NCBI GenBank assembly: GCA_001584585.1
Contig: LSYV01000002.1
Location: 4,441,040-4,505,039, forward strand
Reading direction: 5' to 3'
Length of the DNA stretch: 64,000 nucleotides
DNA from: Gonium pectorale
Taxonomy: Eukaryota > Chlorophyta > Chlorophyceae > Chlamydomonadales > Volvocaceae
A model generated the notes under the pieces. That model saw nothing but the letters and a program-made list of their open reading frames with translations. It had not been told where the DNA came from and did no database searches. Shown here one piece after another: positions 11,881-23,652 of the stretch (position 1 is the first letter of the stretch; every line of letters starts with the position of its first letter). The translations under genes were made by a program, and so were the position numbers.

Positions 11881-13448
11881 TTGCTTTAAGTCATTGGAGG
11901 GTAGTCGGGTCCGGCTCGGGATGTGGGTCCACGGGCTGCCGGCTAGGAAGTTCTTGGCAGGATGTTCTTGTTTAAACTGTGTCGGAAAGGAACAACGCAT
12001 ACGACGAGCGTAAGCGCGAACGTGATGATGTCGTTGTAGGACCCAGCTCCCGAGGTAGTCGAAGGGGTGATGTCCCTGCATGTTAGTTCGGCGGCGACCA
12101 CCACCGTAGCCCCCGATGCGGCATAGAATTCTCTCTGGGGTGACCTTATGCAATGCCGTGCTGGGGTGCGCCTAGTCCGGTCCTAAACTGTGTGAGCACG
12201 CTGCCATGCAGATAGATTTCACACCCGAAGGTGGGACGTTGCCGGGTACAAGTGGTTTCGACGCGACTGCTTCAAATGCTATGCGTTGTCCTACGACACA
12301 TGATGGCGTTCACTCAAGATGGGAAACTGCTCTCGTACTGCTGATCGCCTGCCAGCATACGAACCATTGAACGCCATTGAACTTTCCCCACGCTACAGCA
12401 CGGTACGCAGTGGCGCTCTAATTCTCTGGACCTCTGCACTGCACTGGTGTGGGGTCGATGGATGGCATGACCGTGGCATTTAGGAAGCGCCGAAGCGAGC
12501 CCGGTGAGCCCGTGACGGCTGCGTCGGATATGACAGCTTGTCTCGATGGGGACCCTGATCCCGTGCCAGCTTTGCAGCTTGCTGATCTTCCGGCACCGAT
12601 GCGTTACTGACCTGCTGCAAGCGATCGACGTTGATGCCTGACATGTGACACGGCCGGAGAGGCGTGGCTCCCCAATTGCAGCGTTTCCATTTTACGGTTG
12701 AAGTCGACAGTGCTGGAGTGGCTGGAGTCGTTCCCAGCTGGCGGTGGTTGCCTTGCATAGTGTTGCCCCGTGTGCCCCCTGGTATTCTTCCGTCTCAGAG
12801 CCTCGTCCGTCTCAGAGCCTCTGCATCGTCTCTTCCCTGCGGCGTACGGCGAGCGGTTTTATGTGTCGTAGTCATTACTGCAACGTCCACTCTGTCCATG
12901 TCTCATCATGTTAAAACTATCCTGAGGACCACACATACAGGAGAGAAACCTCTGTAATTGCATGAAAATTTGAGCCCTTCGACCTCTCTTCCAAAGACCA
13001 CGTATCGTTACTAGGATTTGCAAATCAGTGAAATTAAGCATTGACCTACAAGTACGGTGGGGCTGACACTCACCCTTCCGAACCTCCTGTGTCCGCAACG
13101 AAGCATCGGCTGCCTCCCATTACAATTTGACGTAGTTAATTTACTAGAGAGGTAAGAGGTCGCGCGCTTAGAAAAAGGGCAGGGGGCACGTAGCGATATT
13201 GTCTTTCGACAAGCACAGGACGGCTCAACGCGACGCAGAACAGCGGGAGTATCCTGCGATAGTGTCTCGCACGCGTAGGTCGGGGTAGGATGGCATTAAT
13301 GTAGGGCCCGCGCTTCGCCCGGTGACCTGTTGTGCAGGAAAAAGCCTTATAACTTTCCGGCCGGCAGGTTGACAACGTGTGGCGTGTGGCTCGGCTTCGG
13401 GGACTCGGCTTCAAATAAATGGGGTTACTGGGGCCCCTGTGAGCCATC

Positions 13449-15292
13449 ATGCACAGCAGAGTAGTACCCGAAGAAGGGGAAACGCAAGGGGCCTCCATCA
13501 TACCACATACGTTGGCCGATGAGCCCAGCGGAGTGGTGACCTTCAGCCCGTCCCTGCCGCCCGGCGGGAGCCGGCAGTCCGTGAGCGGCTCAGGCCAGCC
13601 TAAGGTCTGGGTGGCAGAGGCTGTCCCACCAACATCCGAGGCTTCTGAAACGGCTGCTGTAGCGGCAGCCGCCCGGATCTATTATTATCGGTAGGTGGTT
13701 TGGAGGGGTGTTGAATGCAGGCACAGTCTGGTGGTCCGTTAGGTCGTTTGCCTCCAATCCGCGCAAACGAAGTCAGCAGTCCCCTGCATCTCCGTTGTTG
13801 TGTTTGGCGGTGCGTTGGTCTACCGTCGGGCCTACTCTCCACAGCGCACAAACGGCCGGAACGGTTGCGCGACGAGCGCGCCCTGGCCTAGGAAAAGGCA
13901 TCGTTGCTGGGCTGAAAGTGATAAATGCATAGCGATTTGTGACCCAAGTGGCTGCGGCTCGCCCATACCTGTATCTGCCGCCTTGCAGCCTGTGGCTTAT
14001 GCCCGATGTCCTCCCGTCCGGGCCTTCCCCTGCAGGCAACACCACGAGTACTATGATGAAGAAGATGGTGGTGGCTTCATGTCCTTCCTTGCGGGTATGT
14101 GCGATCGCTCCGATCGGGTTGTGACGTCAGGCCGGGACTTGTCCCCGCACACGAATACGGGAACGGGTGGTCCTGCCAACCATAGCGCACAGGGAGGGAA
14201 GCGCAGTCGCGTCGCGCCGACGGTAATCAGTTGGTAGCCTGGCTGCCTGAAGGCTGCTGACCGCCCTGCGGTGCGTCAATGCCGGCAGGGCTGCTCTGCA
14301 TGCCAAAGATGGGCTCCTGGCGGTTCCGTGGCCCTGGCCGGGAGGACAGCGTCGACAGCGTTGACTTTGTCGAGGTAAGGACTCGGAATCGGCAGGGCTG
14401 TGTAACGTGTCGCACCTTTTGGTGCATGGCGGTGTACACAACGGCAATGGCCAATGGACTATCACAGGCAGGACGCCAGGACCCCTACTCCGCAGGCTGT
14501 CTCGGCCCCTTGATCACACGGCCTGGTCACCAACCTGCATGTGAGCACAAGCATGCTCCCCGTGCCCATCCCCGTCTCCATCAGACGTGGCACAAAGCAC
14601 AAGCGGAGGCGGCGCTGCGACCGGTCGTGCCGGTGCTTAAGCGACCCACAGGTAGGCCTGGGGGTGCTGCTGCTTCCCACATCCCGACATCCGCCACATG
14701 GGGGCACGGGCGGGCGGGCGTAAGACGAGCACGGCGGGTCTTCAACGCTCCGCAGCCTCAAGGGTCCTTGAATGCAACACCGCACCGCACCACCCGGCGC
14801 CTCGCAGAGTCGCCCTCGCCCTCGGGCTCGTCGCGACTAGCGCCACGGCCCAGCGACCTAGGCCCCCGGACGGCGCCCTCCTCCCGCCTGGGGCCGCGCC
14901 CCAGCGAGGCGCCCGCAGCCACGCCGTCTCCACAGCTGCCCGAGCAGCAGGACGGCGAGCAGCCCGGCGAGCTCACCCACGTCACCTCCATCCGATCACC
15001 CATCGAAATCCCCGATAGCTGCCAGAGTCCTGTGATGGGGCTCACCGGTAGCGGACGCTCCGCCAGTGGGCGATCCGTCAGCGGACGTAGCGTTACATCC
15101 GCACTGAGCATGGGCAACAGCCGGGCGCCCAGCGGCCGGCCGACCAGCTCCATGGGGCCGGCGCCCCAAGGCCAGTTGGTGCAGTGCCTGCAGGACCTCC
15201 GTACGGCGACGGGGTCGGGGTCCGGGCACGGCAGCGAGCGCAGCGCGGCCTCGAGCCGGCCCACGAGCAAGCGAAGTGTAAGGTGGGGATAG
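13449..15292 (+). CDS. Unknown serine/arginine-rich protein
   Basis: Five exons fit: 13449-13690, 14036-14094, 14289-14374, 14585-14651 and 14763-15292. They total 984 nt, so 327 residues, with phase kept throughout. The start ATG opens the longest N-terminal frame. The N-terminal half is acidic and includes HHEYYDEEDGGGFMSF, then a compact segment around PKMGSWRFRG, then a helix TWHKAQAEAALRPVVPVLKR. The C-terminal half is disordered, with repeated SGRS steps (SGRSASGRSVSGRSV) and a basic end. I recognise no domain. The acceptor of the last exon, after CCTCAAG, is the least certain. It could be cytoskeletal, but nothing here proves that. Confidence 0.6.
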
Positions 15293-15355
15293 GTAGGAAG
15301 AACACACGCACACGGGCTGCTGTATGTGGCTGCTGTGCCGGCACGCGTGTGCGGC

Positions 15356-15360
15356 TGTAA
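15356..15360 (+). terminator. Polyadenylation signal TGTAA
   Basis: TGTAA lies 64 nt after the stop codon of the preceding unknown gene, a normal distance for volvocine algae. Confidence 0.55.
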
Positions 15361-15379
15361 AAGCCTTGCAAGCCCTTTG

Positions 15380-16954
15380 CACGTAAAACGGCTGCTGTCG
15401 CAAGATGCTTGGTGCCAGCACCGCTGGTATAGTACATTACTTGTACATGGGACACAGCGCTGGAAGTGTTAACTCTCGCACAGGACTACTCCTTTCCCTG
15501 TTCACTGCATGGCCGTTGTTTGTTGCTTCTGGTGTTTGTATCTCGGTCCTGCACTACAGGTGCACCTGAATTTGCTGGCAGCTGCTGGTGGTTTGATAGG
15601 CGGAGTTCACGGGAACGGATGGATTGGGTAAAGTCACACCAGTGCTACTAGCCGACACTGAGACATCGTCATCACTTGGGTACTGACTGGTGTCTGGCGC
15701 ACATTCTCTGATCACACCGTATGAAGGCGCATGCTTGGCTTGTTGCATTTCAACATAGCAATGTGCTGCATGCAGGGATGTCCCTGCTTATGCGCGTCGT
15801 ACAGTTGAGCGCTTCACCTGTCGAAGGTTGTTTGCGGGCAGGTAGACCGTTTGCCATTGAAGTGCGTGCATACTACGCAGGCCCGGGTACTGCTAATTAT
15901 AATGGCATGGATACGGCCGGTTCGCGTTCCAATGCTGGCCTCCTGTGAGGGGGGACACTAGCACTGTAGATCTGCAGTGGATGGCACACACCTGGTGCTG
16001 CATCGCTGCATCGGTCCAGCGATTGGGTGTGGGCCACATGTAGCCACGGCGCAGACTGCAATTACCCTGGTTGCATAAATCCTTGTGGCCATGGACATAG
16101 ACTTCTTATGTCACGGAGCGTATTGTGAGTTCGGCTTCCGTAGTTGCATTGCCTGAGGAGCTAGGGTTTGCAATTGCAGGCTGTGGCTGTGAGCCCTGCC
16201 GCATAGCTATATGGCAGGGGAGGCCAGGTTGTCCCTTTACCTGCAAGATGCCTTGCTACTTTGCTTCGTATTGGGCGGTGCTCATGCGATGTGGATGAGG
16301 TCAAGGTTACGGAGGCGGCCCAGCTGAGGCCTTGGGCTATGCCGGGCTCGGCCGGAAACATAAGGACGTGCACGAGGACGTGTAGGATGTAGCCACGACG
16401 GACTTGCCCAATCGCAATTTGGTACTGTTTTACACAGGGTCTCCCCTGGTTTTACATACATTTTAGCAATACGGGAGGATGTGATATGTGCCATGTGTTA
16501 CCGTCCTGATGTCTCACGAAGTAAAATGGCCTGCCACCTGTGGCACACAGCAGGTCATCCTGCACACCCCAGTGCCCGCGGTGGCACACGGTAGCAACAA
16601 CACAGCAGGGGATCAGACAAAGGGGCGAGGCGATCCCCTCGGGGTCTCTTGGTTATTTGTGCAGGTTTAGGCAGGTTGAGGCTGCGGTAAGTGTTCCGTC
16701 TTCGTCCACCTCTTGCCCAGCCCACTCATGCCTGATGAAATTCAAGTCCCGCCCTTCACGCAAAATCACACGCACATGTGTAGGGCACGGTAACAGCATT
16801 GTTCCCCTTCATATTGTCACAGAATGCCCCCCCTTCCCCACGCCTTGCTACCCCCGCTCCTTTTTTGCTGCCGTAGTGCTGTATAACTGCCAGCTTGATC
16901 TTTTTTGTTCGCCATTTTGCCAAATACCTGTCGTCGTCTTCCAGCGCTACCAGA
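15380..16954. other. Intergenic stretch, nothing recognised
   Basis: Short open frames on both strands lack splice context, coding style or motifs. The last part must contain the promoter and 5' UTR of the gene starting at 16955. Confidence 0.5.
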
Positions 16955-18502
16955 ATGCAATCTTTCGCGTCCACGTCTGGCCGCTTGGAATTGGGTCATG
17001 CGGCAACGCGCTGCCTTCCACGTCCATTACATCTAAGGCGAAAGCAATCTAGGCTATCAATAATAGCTGCTTACAAAAAACGAGCAGGCGCGCCGGCCGC
17101 AGACACGAGCGCTGGAGGATGCTTTGTAGCACGGGAACTCGCCGCCATGGCCGCTGCCGCTGCAATTGCATGGCCTGACGGCATTGCGTACGCGGCCGAG
17201 GGTGGCGTCGCCTATAATCCCACGGGGGGCGACGAGTTCCTGAAGAATCTCGCCGGCGTCGCCTACATCCTCTTGGTCGGCATCTTTCTCTTCCGACTCT
17301 TTCGCAAGCGTGCCGCTAAAGCAAAATCTGAGGTGTGTAGGGCCCACAGCTCCACGTCCGTGGACAGTGGCCACACTCACCGCCCCGCCCTGCCGCCCCG
17401 CCCTACGTTCCCCGCCCCAGCGCATCGCGGGCCAGTTCGCCGCTGGGCCAAATGTGTTCACGGATCTGCGCGAGAAGCTCGGCGCGAACAAGCGGGCCAA
17501 GGCGACCCCTCTCAACGCGTTCCTGTAGGTATCCGTTGTTGGGGCCGCTGGCTTATACGGCTGTACGCGTTGGGTACGTTGCCGTGGGTACGTTGCTGTT
17601 ACGGTTGGTTCCATTGGCGGCGTACAATCTAGTACAGACTCGTTGCTGCTACTCCGACTCGCAGCCACCACGCCGTCGGCCCTCGCAGGGGAAGCTGCCA
17701 GGCGCTGGTCCTCGGGTACGGGCTGTGGTTCTTCACGACCAAAGTGCAGGGCGCCATTGAAATTCAGTCCCTTCCAGACGCCTACACGGTGCGTGTCACG
17801 GCAACAGCACCTCGGGACACCCATGCGGCCCGACTAAAGCGTTTATGACAGCATGTCAATGGCATTAGCACAAAGGCTATGCAGGTATAGCGCTGCCAAC
17901 CTGACCCAACTTTGATCTTTTCATCTGCCCAGGCACGTAACATCACCATCACGGTGCGCACCATTCTTCTGGGTCTCTGCTACCTGGCCACCTTTATCTT
18001 TGCAGCCAACGGAGTTGGACTCGCGGGTGCGTGCGGCCTCAGGGGACCGGGCGGCGAGAGGGGTGCGGGCAGCGCGCTGACACACAACAGTCGAACACCT
18101 CGGTCTCCCGGCTCATGCCGAACAAAGGCGAATCGAAGTCTTGGCGGTCATATGATGGCCATGATCGCACAATGCTCGTACCGGTAGCATATGTCCGGGA
18201 CTCCGGATGGGCCGTGCATTAGTCCCCGCGCTCAGCACCCACATGCGCCGCGGGCACATCACGCTGACGTGCAGCGTGGCTTGCCTTATGCCACAGGCCT
18301 GTCGGTGCAGCTCCTGCTGTTCCCGGACAGTGTACAGCAGGAGGACGAGGAGGAGCAGGAGGACGCTAGCTCGCGAGGCCCGCAGCTGCCGAAGGTCCGC
18401 ATCACCTCCAACCCCAAGGACCTGCGTGCCGCGTTTAACGAGGCGGAGCGCCTGGGCAAGGCGGAGTCCAGCAGCAGTCCTGTCTCCTCGCAGGACCCGT
18501 GA
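16955..18502 (+). CDS. DUF3082-type plastid membrane protein
   Basis: Five exons (16955-17332, 17421-17524, 17689-17788, 17933-18026, 18297-18502) total 882 nt and encode 293 residues. The N-terminus is basic and Ser/Arg/Ala-rich, like an algal chloroplast transit peptide, and ends near an Ala-rich stretch before YAAEGG. A first membrane segment is [18 protein letters not shown] at residues of about 98-115. The second half carries the conserved block FTTKVQ...[16 protein letters not shown] followed by a hydrophobic segment ([16 protein letters not shown]), then an acidic tail. That block matches my memory of DUF3082 proteins in cyanobacteria and plastids, whose biochemical role is unknown. 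A start 60 nt upstream is possible but less likely. Confidence 0.75.
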
Positions 18503-19412
18503 GCTGGATAGAGTAGCAAGATGTGCAGAGCAGGGCTTTCGGGAGATGATTATTCGAATTCGGTGTTGCTGCCTGTGCGACGCACCGGTTGGTTGCGTGC
18601 TTCTGCGCGACTCCTCAAGTTTTGGCGCTGGGCTGGGTCTGCCGCCTCCCGTGAATTCACGTACATCTGTTGGACCGCCCTTTCAATAGATGTGCAAAAA
18701 CGCAGTTGCGAGTGTGAGAGTTGAAGCGCGGCGGGAAGTGCCCTGGGTTGATGGGGCTGGCTAGCGGCCACTTTGCAGAAGGGTTCGGGTTGGACTTTGT
18801 GTTTTTGACAGGGTGCTCAAACATGCCTAAGATGCTAACGAGCAAGAGCAACCCAGCCCGCAGCCCATGTACCCGCACCCGACCCAGCAAGGGACGCCGA
18901 AAAACTTAACTCTGGAGGGTGCTGGGCTGGGCTGTGTATCTGTGCTGAACTGGCCTCCAAACAGCGGGATGGGCAGTGTGGGAGTCGCGGCCGCGCGCGG
19001 GCGGTCGCGACGGCATGTGAGCACACCTGCGGACGAGGAGCGCCTCGACTATGTGTGCTAATTCCAACATTATGTCCGCGCGAACGGGAGACGAGGGGCG
19101 TGAAGTGAGTGCAACGGCGCGTAGGTTCAGCGGCGTAAGCGGGTCGCTAGTTGTGCTTATAATAAGCTCTGCCTCTGGAATGGCGGGCGGCCGGTGGCGA
19201 CTGTCGGCCGTCCATACACTTCATGCATTGGGCCCGTGGCGGATATGGCTTGCAGGTTGTTGGCATGACTTGCACTGGTGCGCGTGGACCGTCAGAAGGC
19301 AATGGAGCGACGGGGAATGCGCGCTCATTGAACAGACGCGCGTAGCGTCCGCGCACCTGTACGACAGGTTGCAGTGACAATGGAAACTATATAGGGTGAC
19401 GCCTCCCTTGCA
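18503..19412. other. Intergenic stretch between convergent genes
   Basis: It must contain the 3' UTR of the DUF3082 gene (no TGTAA found) and the end of the oxygenase 3' UTR. No gene-like frame is visible on either strand. Confidence 0.45.
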
Positions 19413-19417
19413 TTACA
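19413..19417 (-). terminator. Polyadenylation signal TGTAA (minus strand) of the oxygenase
   Basis: TTACA on the plus strand is TGTAA on the minus strand, 200 nt beyond the oxygenase stop at 19617-19619. Confidence 0.5.
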
Positions 19418-19616
19418 GTTTGTGATGCAATCCGAACATGCGATGTAGAGTACACCGTCTTCCACTATCGCGTCCACGTTGTGCCTCCATTCCCGACACC
19501 GTCCAGGCAAGGGCAAAGGGGCATCCCCTGGCATCCGGCTCCTTCGGCGGGATCCCCGGCGCGTTACAACCAACCCACACGTCACCTTCACCCTCCGCAC
19601 CTCCGCGCCTCAAGCC

Positions 19617-22600
19617 TCACTCAAACACGATGGGCAGCGTAAGGACGCTGTCGCCGCCGGCCGGCGCAGTGGGAAAGGTGATGGCGGTAAGACAGTCGCG
19701 CATCTCGTTCTGGACCAGCGCCCGCAGCCGCGGAAGCACGCGCCCCTCCAGCAGCGCCTCCGCGGCGGCGCGGTCGTGGTTGGGCACCTCCACCAGCGTG
19801 TCCGCCAGCCACGACACGCCCGACACGGAGCCGTCGGCACCGCTGATGGTCACCCGCGCAATCAGCGTGCCTGCGATTGGATGGGGCGGTGGAGGTCGCA
19901 TAGGATTAGCAGGCCGGGAACAGGGCCGCGGGCGCCCGTAGTGTCCAAAAGCTGCAAGTGTGATGGAGTAGGTGCCACGTGCAGGACAATGCGAGCTGCT
20001 GTGTTGGCATGCCCATCAAGATTCAAGGGAGGTCCTCGCGGGGCTTCTGATGGTTACTGTCCATAGGTCAGGTCCAGGGTGATTCAGGGCTGTCTATGAT
20101 CAAACGGCGTGCGATGACATTCGTGACGGTAATCACAGTACATCGGATACGTGCCGCACATTCCCTGTGCGGCCCCTCCCTCGCCCGCCCGCCATGCCCT
20201 GTACTCGGCGCCCTGCTGGAAACATCGCATCCCCGGGTGTGTATGACCGTAGAGGCTGCCTTCCCTGTAGGCCGATTCCTCCCCCCTCTCCGGGGCCCCA
20301 CCTGTGACCAGGCCGCTGACGGCGTCCAGCGCCTCGTACAGCGGCTGCAGCCCCTCCGCCAAGACCGCCTCCGCGTCCGCAGGGTCCAGCGGTCCGTCAA
20401 AGAAGGGCGCTGGCTCCGTGAACCAGCCGTGCAGCACCAGCCGCCCCTTGCGAGGGTCTCGCGTGCCGTGCACCTGCCGCACCTGCGCAGCGTACCGGCA
20501 AGGGCGCCTCAACCCGTGCAGATGTGCGCAAACTAAATAGGTTGCAACAGCGCGGCCAACCACGCAAGACAGTAAACCTGTGCGATCCGGTGAGCAACTT
20601 GGTTTTCTTCGCAAGTATAGACCCACCCCATGTGGGAAGCGCGGGTCGAAGACGGTGAGGCGGTTGAAGGGCGCTGGCACGCGGGTGACAAGGTGCTGCA
20701 GCTCCAGGCCCTGGACGGGGGAGGGCGACAAATTCCCAGTATACCGCGTCGCCCAAGCCCACAGGGCGCAACAGACCTGCAATGTGACGGTGTGCACATG
20801 GAAGACACCACGCTGCCGAGCATCGCATCAACGGCGTGACTGTACAACCCGAGAGTGATGTCACGAGATCCTCAGATGATAAGCACGAAGGGCCCAGCCC
20901 ACCCTTGCACCTTCCGGGGGTCGTAGTTCCGCCAGTAGTTGAGGACGTGCGGCTGCAAGATCATGGTTTCCCCGCCGGAGAACTCGCGGTGTTCCCAGTC
21001 TGGCAGGCAGGAAAGCCCAAACGCGTTGGCACATACATAGGGCGGGAGGACCGTCATCTACCTTGCTTTGTACCCGCCCTCCCTACTGGAAACGTCGCGC
21101 CTTCGGGCGTGTATGACCGTAGAGGCAGGCTCCATCTTTCATTGCAGATTTCGCTTTACACAGTCCCGTGGTACAGCGCATATATCCCCCGAGGGAGTGC
21201 TGTGCGATCATGCCGCCCGTCTGATGAGATTGGCCGCAGAACTACACACGCGAGTCGACACCCGCGCAGCTCGCGCGTCGGGCCCCACAGTATATGCACA
21301 AGCCGGACTCACGCTGCCGTCGAGGAGGTCAGATGGCGTCCTTGCCATGTAACCCGTGTTCCGAAGTACCCAAACTTCAATACGATTATCCCTATAGCCC
21401 AAAATGCTTACCCGTTGTCAGCGATAGCACGAACGCAAACGGGCCGTGCGGGTTGTCGCAGTGCAGCTCCTGGCCGACGAGGAAGACAGGAAAGTGCATT
21501 GTTCATACAAACTATCAAGTCGTCGCGCGAGTTTGCATCCTAGAAAATCCGATGTTTAAATGCATGAAGATACCTATGGAGATGATGTGCTGCCGTAAGC
21601 GGCGTAGGGTGCCTGTTCCGCCGATCCGCGTCCCCGCCAGGCCGCGCAGTCACGCACCTGCACACAGCCGTCCACGTAGTAGCTCATCCAGATGGGACTG
21701 ATGGACCGGCAGCCCAGCTGCGATTCGCCGTAGGACAGCAGCGCCGCCTCGAGCATGTTGTACAGGTCTTCGGGAAAGTACACCTGAGCCTGCATACATA
21801 CAGTGTACAACCACGCGCACGGCGTTAGTCAACACACTGAGCCGCAGTCCACAGAGTGGGACGTTTGCGGTGCACACAGCGCAACCGCATCCCTGCGCTG
21901 AGGCGCCTGAAATGAGAGCTGGCGCATGAACCACACATGCACACACATCCCACGCACGGGGGATGGCTGGGCAGGCGCTTACCTGTGTCCGCACGAGCGT
22001 GTACTGGTCGGGCACGTGCCAGTAGTCCCACAGGAAGCGCTCAGGGCGGATGACCCGCGGGTCGGCAAAGCGCCCATCGAACACGCCGCGCAGTGCCCGT
22101 GCGTCCGCGTCAGGCAGGAAGCCGTCCCGAACAATGATGTGCTGCGCGGCGCTCAGCTCCTCCAGCACAGGGATGTCTGGTGGCCGACGTGGGGTTGGCA
22201 TGACGCGGACAGAGATCACCGGTGGCCTTCGCAACCATTGCGTGCAGGCGCATGACGGGCGTGTGCATACGGCGTCCGATGCAGGGGCATTACATGCAAC
22301 CGTCGCGCAGCAAATGCACGCGTGCGGTCCCTGGTTAGCGACGTGGCGTTCCGTGCTCCACATATGACCCTTGAGTCCGATGCATGAACTGGCAGTGGCA
22401 ACGATACATAGCTCTTGAGTCTGTGGGATAAGCTCGGACAACAACGGCCTATTAGCATTGCCCGTCACTCATCGCTCGGCTGCCTCCTTTGGGTACATCA
22501 TCACGAGCAACAACCCGTACCTCGGCCACTGAGAAGCAATGCTGGTGCGTGGGCATGCTGTCATGTGGGCGCGGGCGCCGCTGGCACTATGCTGTGCATG

Positions 22601-23361
22601 CACTCTACCCTACCCGGTCGCTATGAAATGATGTGCCCGTACCTTGCGCCTTCAGCTCCTCAATCACTTGGGGGTCACTCCAGGGGTCCCAGTCCGGTCC
22701 TGGCCCCAAGTCGCCGTCTGTATAGTGGGGGCAGGTTTGCAAACCCACTCATACTTGCAGATATTTGCTCCAGGCGCCAGCCTCCCCCGACCTCAACGTC
22801 CCTCATCAGGCGACCCGCAAGGCTATTGCCCTCCCCACAAGGTGTTGCCAGGCAACAAGTGCGTTAATGCGTGTCGGCAAGAAGCCCGGTACTGCGGCAG
22901 CACCGACATCGTCTGCAACCCCGTCCCACAGGGCCTCGATGAGCCGCCTTGCAGCTAGGTCGTCTAGGTAGCCACACCTGGTGTAACCTCCGTCGTCACG
23001 GCGGGTTCAGTGCTGACTTGCATCCCTTGCCGCTGTTGCCCATTTGCGGCTTTGCCCCTGGTGCTGGCGGGCTCTGCAGCGTCGTCTGGCGCTGTTGCCT
23101 TCCGTGGCCGCGGCGCCGAAGCGCTTGCGGGTGTCTTCGCCGGTGCCGAGCTTGACCCGTCTGCCACGAATGTGAGCACGCATTTAACTTGTAATACACG
23201 GGTGACGGGTCACCCACCGCCGTCGCTCCGTAAGCCCCACCTGGACGCCCGGTTGACGTGCCAGCCGACTTCCTACCAGCACAACACAAGTGTCGAGTAT
23301 GCCGCAGCCAAGTGTCGGCGTTGTAACGGCAAACCGACCGCTGAGGGACGTGGGCCCACAT
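19617..23361 (-). CDS. 2-oxoglutarate/Fe(II)-dependent oxygenase
   Basis: Firm exons, read downward: 22717-22643, 22176-21983, 21789-21658, 21469-21412, 20999-20911, 20710-20627, 20482-20302, 19870-19617, all in phase. The double-stranded beta-helix core shows ELHCDNPHGPFAFVLSL with the His-x-Asp iron ligands, FSGGETMILQPHVLNYW, then FDPRFPHGVRQVHGTRDP with the distal iron His, and KGRLVLHGWF with the Arg expected to bind 2-oxoglutarate. This set belongs to the prolyl-hydroxylase-like superfamily; the substrate is not deducible. No signal peptide is evident. Upstream, minus-strand coding style continues (LAARRLIEALWDGV near 22940, an Ala/Pro/Ser-rich stretch at 22996-23160, a possible ATG at 23361), but I could not connect these pieces in phase. 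Treat the 5' third as tentative. Confidence 0.75.
20178..20269 (+). repeat. Dispersed repeat, copy 2 (oxygenase intron)
   Basis: It is near-identical over about 85-90 bp to 11404-11491, including GTGTATGACCGTAGAGGC. It lies in the last intron of the oxygenase gene, antisense to the gene. Confidence 0.8.
21073..21131 (+). repeat. Dispersed repeat, copy 3 (oxygenase intron)
   Basis: A shorter and more diverged copy (CTGGAAACGTCG, then GTGTATGACCGTAGAGGC) lies in another intron of the oxygenase gene, in the same orientation as copies 1 and 2. Confidence 0.7.
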
Positions 23362-23652
23362 TTTGGAGTCGAAACAGCAAGAGCTCGACGCCAAATGTCA
23401 CCTACACACAATCACGGGTTGGTTCGGTCTGGAACGGCAGGATCCAGAGAGCTCTGTCTCGCTGTTCTTGCGCTATCTTTCGAAGACAGCAATTCGCTGC
23501 AATGCATTGCGTCTTTGAAGTCTTATCAATTTATTTCGTTTATTAAGCTTCGGGCCGTTATCTGCCCGCCTGTGCGTCGACCACTTCGACTCTATGAGCA
23601 TATGGACGCTACCTGCTGAAGAGTTAAAGGGGTACCAGCTGCGGGGCCACTC
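23362..23652. promoter_or_regulatory. Candidate divergent promoter, oxygenase and STI1-like gene
   Basis: About 290 bp separate the tentative oxygenase start from the ATG at 23653 on the other strand. No clear TATA box is seen. Assignment rests only on gene arrangement. Confidence 0.35.

Larger units (their letters stand above)
10160..13448. other. Gene-poor interval of about 3.3 kb
   Basis: No open frame here combines splice sites, low-complexity algal coding style and a recognisable motif on either strand. GC content looks lower than in the flanking genes. The interval holds one dispersed-repeat copy (11404-11491) and a 33-bp tandem array (11772-11880). An unrecognised non-coding RNA or fast-evolving gene cannot be excluded. 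Confidence 0.5.

Noticed and set aside
12925..12957. A frame ending in HTGEKPL, like the linker of C2H2 zinc fingers.
   Set aside because: No Cys or His zinc ligands lie in the frame, and the match is only six residues in otherwise non-coding DNA.
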